64,000 nt of DNA from Epithemia pelagica (Eukaryota; Bacillariophyta; Bacillariophyceae; Surirellales; Surirellaceae), in the NCBI GenBank assembly GCA_946965045.2, contig OX337229.1, forward strand, positions 806,001-870,000. The letters run 5' to 3'. The stretch's first letter is position 1. Every line of letters starts with the position of its first letter. Under the pieces are notes generated by a model. That model saw only the letters and a program-made list of their open reading frames with translations, made no database searches and was not told the origin of the DNA. The position numbers were made by a program, and so were the translations under genes. Shown here in pieces: positions 61,092-64,000 of the stretch.

Positions 61092-62033
61092 ATGCACTGC
61101 ACTCGTGAATCAACAAAATTTTTTGGATTTTCTGCACGGACCCGGAAAGGTCGACACAGCAGCAAGGTCGAGCGAGAAGAGGACAGCCGAGGCCATCTCA
61201 CAATGGAGACGGCAAAGGAACAGGGCGAAGAGCGTACACATCGCGCAAGACCAATAGACGAAGAAAATGAGGTACAACAGCTCCTCCTGTTGACGTGGAA
61301 TAAATATTCTCCTCATCCGGATGGAGGGGATTTACTATCAAAGGAGCAAATTCACGTGATTGGCAGGGAGGACCATGGCCCCTTTTGCTGTCTCCTGGAG
61401 GATCTGGAACTGCATGATGATGATGCCTTGGGAGAATGGGGTGAGATATCATTAACAATAAAGCTTGTCCATTGGGAAACAAAGAAAACAAAGAAACTGA
61501 AGGTTGACAATGTGGGACGTGATACGAACGCCTGTCCAAAGGAGAAATACAAAGCAACACTATTGGCTTCCTGTAACTTTACTTTGTGGCAGGATGAGAG
61601 TAACGCCAGTTTGATGAATTTCAATCAAAAGGAAAGGTATTTGGCCAGCTTGTGTCGCGACCTTTGGACCAGCGCGGGAGAGCCCAAACATGAATACAAT
61701 AATTTTGCCATTGAAATGGGGCGTTCTCGTCATTCTCATGTTCGTATCAATGATCTGATTCGAACCATTGCCAACAGGACGAGAAACGAATCGGATCAAA
61801 TACACTCCACAGACTGTTTTCAAACAGCGTACATAAAAAACTGTAACTGCAACGATGAGTCGGCCAGCAAAGTTCTGTTGGAAGGTCTTGTGACTCTCCT
61901 GGATGCAGATTGTATCCTCATTGCCCGTGGCTCTCACATGGAGAAGCTTGGGTGGATCCCCTCAGGATTCTTTTCTCTGCCATCATCCGGAGACTTGGAG
62001 GAAAGATGGTACCTCCACATTCCCAAACATTAA
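61092..62033 (+). CDS. Unrecognised protein, possibly acetyltransferase-fold C-terminus
   Basis: 313 residues from the ATG at 61092; the ATG at 61203 (METAKEQGEER) is an equally plausible start because the preceding part is basic and poorly structured. I do not recognise a family. The middle is a mixed alpha/beta region (VQQLLLLTWNKYSPHPDGG, LGEWGEISLTIKLVHWETKK), and it ends with an apparent beta-strand/helix block (ASKVLLEGLVTLLDADCILIARGSHMEKLGWIPSGFFSLPS). That last block could belong to a receptor or enzyme fold, but nothing fixes it. No membrane segment or targeting signal is visible. Confidence 0.5.
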   Translation: MHCTRESTKFFGFSARTRKGRHSSKVEREEDSRGHLTMETAKEQGEERTHRARPIDEENEVQQLLLLTWNKYSPHPDGGDLLSKEQIHVIGREDHGPFCCLLEDLELHDDDALGEWGEISLTIKLVHWETKKTKKLKVDNVGRDTNACPKEKYKATLLASCNFTLWQDESNASLMNFNQKERYLASLCRDLWTSAGEPKHEYNNFAIEMGRSRHSHVRINDLIRTIANRTRNESDQIHSTDCFQTAYIKNCNCNDESASKVLLEGLVTLLDADCILIARGSHMEKLGWIPSGFFSLPSSGDLEERWYLHIPKH

Positions 62034-62959
62034 TATCTCACGGAGGAATCATGTTGCGCATTTCCTGAGTCTCTCGTAGTTATGGCTGGAACACAGAGAT
62101 GAGAAAAAAATACCAAGGCTGGAGACGGACAAGCTGTCCCAACATTTGTATCGATAGCTGTATACGTTCTCCTTTCTCTCATTTGATAAAAAGACTTGTG
62201 GGAGTGCAAAGTCTGTGTTGCTACTTGATGATGATTAGAATATGGATGGATTGTTGACAATGGTACTACATCGGTCAGGAACATGTGGTGACGATTGACG
62301 ATAGGAGAAAACACCATGAGCTAGAGGTAACCTTACTCCGCTTGCTTTGGTTCCTTTGCTAGATTTGGTCGCGGATTGTGGAGGATGAATACGCGTTGGT
62401 CCTTACCCGGGCAAGAGATCTCTTGACGACTCTTGAGATTTGAGATTTGAGATGTACTATTACTAACTCCATACCAGACTGTGTAGGTAGTTCGTCTCAC
62501 ATTTTTATACTACAGTAGGAATTTTTTGTACGACCGGGAAGTAGTTTCGTGCGAGTCGCACGGTTTCCCTTTCGTGTGTGACACTTGTGAGACACTTGTG
62601 TGACACTTTGTGACATGGCTTCTAGGAATTTCTCACTACCTACACAGCTTGATAGGGAGTAAGTTTACTACTTCCCTGTGTCTGGCCGTCCTCTCGCGTC
62701 GGGCGCGCCCGGCTTGTCGGGAGAATGACTCGACGGGCAATTGTCTTGTCGGGCGTGCGTCCTCCTTGACCATTGCCCTCCTCGTCATTCTACCCTCCGC
62801 GCCGGGCGGTCCCTCCTTGAAAGGACTCAACACCGGGAAGTATTAATACTACTTTAGGAACAGTGTACAGATACTTATTGGTCATATGACCTTCTGCCTA
62901 TTCGTATATAATAATTCGGACTTTCGAATTTTTATTCAGAGTTCAGAGGGAAAATCACC
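62034..62959. other. Gene-free stretch before the SGNH-like gene
   Basis: No gene recognised. Short direct repeats of the GTGTGACACTTGTGAGACACT kind occur near 62575-62613. A TATATAATA sequence at about 62906, 55 bp before the next start codon, could be a TATA-like promoter element. Confidence 0.5.
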
Positions 62960-64000
62960 ATGGCACGACGATTCTTGTTGGTGGTCACGGCATGGACCAC
63001 TCTGGTCCTTTCGACGGATCCAGACTCGTCGTCCTCGCCGGTGATTCAGAATCGTACCACAGTGCTAGCAGCGGAGGACGAAGATCAAGATCCGCATGCC
63101 ATCAAAATTCGTAGATTGATTGGACCGGTGGATCAGATTGTGGTGGATCGCTACAAAAAAGTGCCTACCGGCTTTCGCAAGCATCCTTCGTACTATTCGG
63201 AACGGTACTTAAGACGTGCCAGGACGTACAAGGGCGCCGAAAAGGACAAACTCGATCAATGGGGCAAATGGGAATTCCAAGATCCCGATGAATCCTCTCG
63301 TCCAGGAAATGCCTTTTACGACGACGAAAAGTATACCCATCGCGATGTCCCTCGCAAGGATTTTCCCAAAACGGCCTGGCAAACCGACAAGAAGTACTTG
63401 TCCAAGTTTTTGCCCGAAGCCCTCCAGCTGACAAATCGTGCCTTGGAAGCCATTTTGGCCGAATATGGTCGTGGTAAGGACGACATGCCGGGGGCATCCT
63501 TTGACGAACGAAGTGCACCCTTTCAACCCCGGGTTGGCGACCAGGGGAGTGGTGGAGGAGGGTACATGAAACCATCGTCCTATGAGGGCCTCAAACGTCG
63601 TATTTGGCATGCCGTCATGACGGAAGATCGATTCACCTTTGCCATGGCTGGACATTCGGCTGCGGCAGGTACGTTGTGTACAAGAAACCTTGTGGATAGA
63701 GGAGAGGAAGCAAGGCCCTCACACATCTCTCCTCGTCCTTTGTTGCTTTCTTGTACTCTCTACAGGCCATGGCAACAATTTTCAACAATCGTATACACTT
63801 CAAATTGGACGCATTTGTGAACCAATCTTTGCTCGATTGGGTGTCAAATTTTCGGCTCGCAACTTTGGCTACGGGGGTTTAGGAACGCTTCAAAACGCCT
63901 TGGCCTCGGCCGATATTTTTGGACACGATGTGGATTGTTTACTCTGGGACTCGTCCATGACTGAAAAGGCACCTGAGGCCATTGGAATCTTGGCCATTCA
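62960..64000 (+). CDS. SGNH-hydrolase-like secreted protein, 5' part only (runs off the window)
   Basis: Exon 1 62960-63668 and exon 2 from 63766 (to beyond 64000) join in phase 1 across a 97-bp GT-AG intron. The start MARRFLLVVTAWTTLVLSTD is a signal peptide. The joined part reads FAMAGHSAAAGHGNNFQQSY, resembling block I of SGNH/GDSL hydrolases (GHS in place of GDS), then a GYGGLGTLQNALASADIFG segment like block II and a region around DCLLWDSSMTE. The family is common in diatoms but its substrate is unknown. The C-terminus and any remaining catalytic residues are outside the window, so activity cannot be judged. Confidence 0.6.

Noticed and set aside
1-64000. CRISPR array or phage-type operon
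   Set aside because: No regularly spaced short repeats were seen, and the gene structure with introns is eukaryotic.

Overview
The window looks like nuclear DNA of a photosynthetic stramenopile, most probably a pennate diatom. The evidence is: densely packed genes with few, short GT-AG introns (67 to 210 bp); several predicted plastid precursors with a signal peptide followed by an aromatic-containing motif (SufD, uroporphyrinogen decarboxylase, an ABM-domain protein); a diatom-style heat-shock factor; paired exo-beta-1,3-glucanases of the kind expected to act on chrysolaminarin-type glucan; and a Ty1/copia retroelement of diatom (CoDi) type. I cannot name the species.

Positions 666-15086 are a nest of two retroelements. 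The outer one, on the minus strand, is a tyrosine-recombinase (DIRS-order) retrotransposon. Its split direct repeats are arranged A1-genes-B1-A2-B2, as in Ngaro/PAT elements, and both repeat pairs are identical by eye. It encodes Gag, an RT-RNase H polyprotein and a tyrosine recombinase. Gag and RT share one reading frame separated by a single TAG. RT-RNase H is cut by an 8299-bp Ty1/copia element (2920-11218, plus strand) with apparently identical 758-bp LTRs and a GGAGG target duplication. Removing the copia restores an open frame. The copia has an extra 251-codon frame of unknown function upstream of gag, a gag/pol overlap in the -1 frame, and an in-frame TGA in RNase H.

Positions 15440-30070 are mostly ordinary genes: an ABA4-like membrane protein, a trypsin-fold protein with a cysteine where the catalytic serine is expected (it lies between two copies of a roughly 400-bp direct repeat), two unrecognised proteins, an NYN-nuclease/SAP protein, a PPR protein and a heat-shock factor.

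Positions 30072-34466 look like a Crypton-type tyrosine-recombinase DNA transposon with two further genes and a 9-bp direct repeat at its possible edges. The recombinase gene has one intron. Its donor site lies inside a perfect 13-bp inverted repeat, and the exon after it carries most of the catalytic residues.

Positions 36179-64000 are gene-dense: HIG1-domain protein, tRNA-Leu(UAA), a two-domain fucosyltransferase-like protein, p24 cargo receptor, COQ8 kinase, an IsdG-like plastid protein, ZW10, a divergent SufD/uroporphyrinogen decarboxylase pair, pyruvate kinase, two GH5 glucanases flanking an antisense Maf gene, an unrecognised protein, and the first part of an SGNH-hydrolase-like secreted protein running off the right edge. 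Long open frames opposite several of these genes are treated as shadows.
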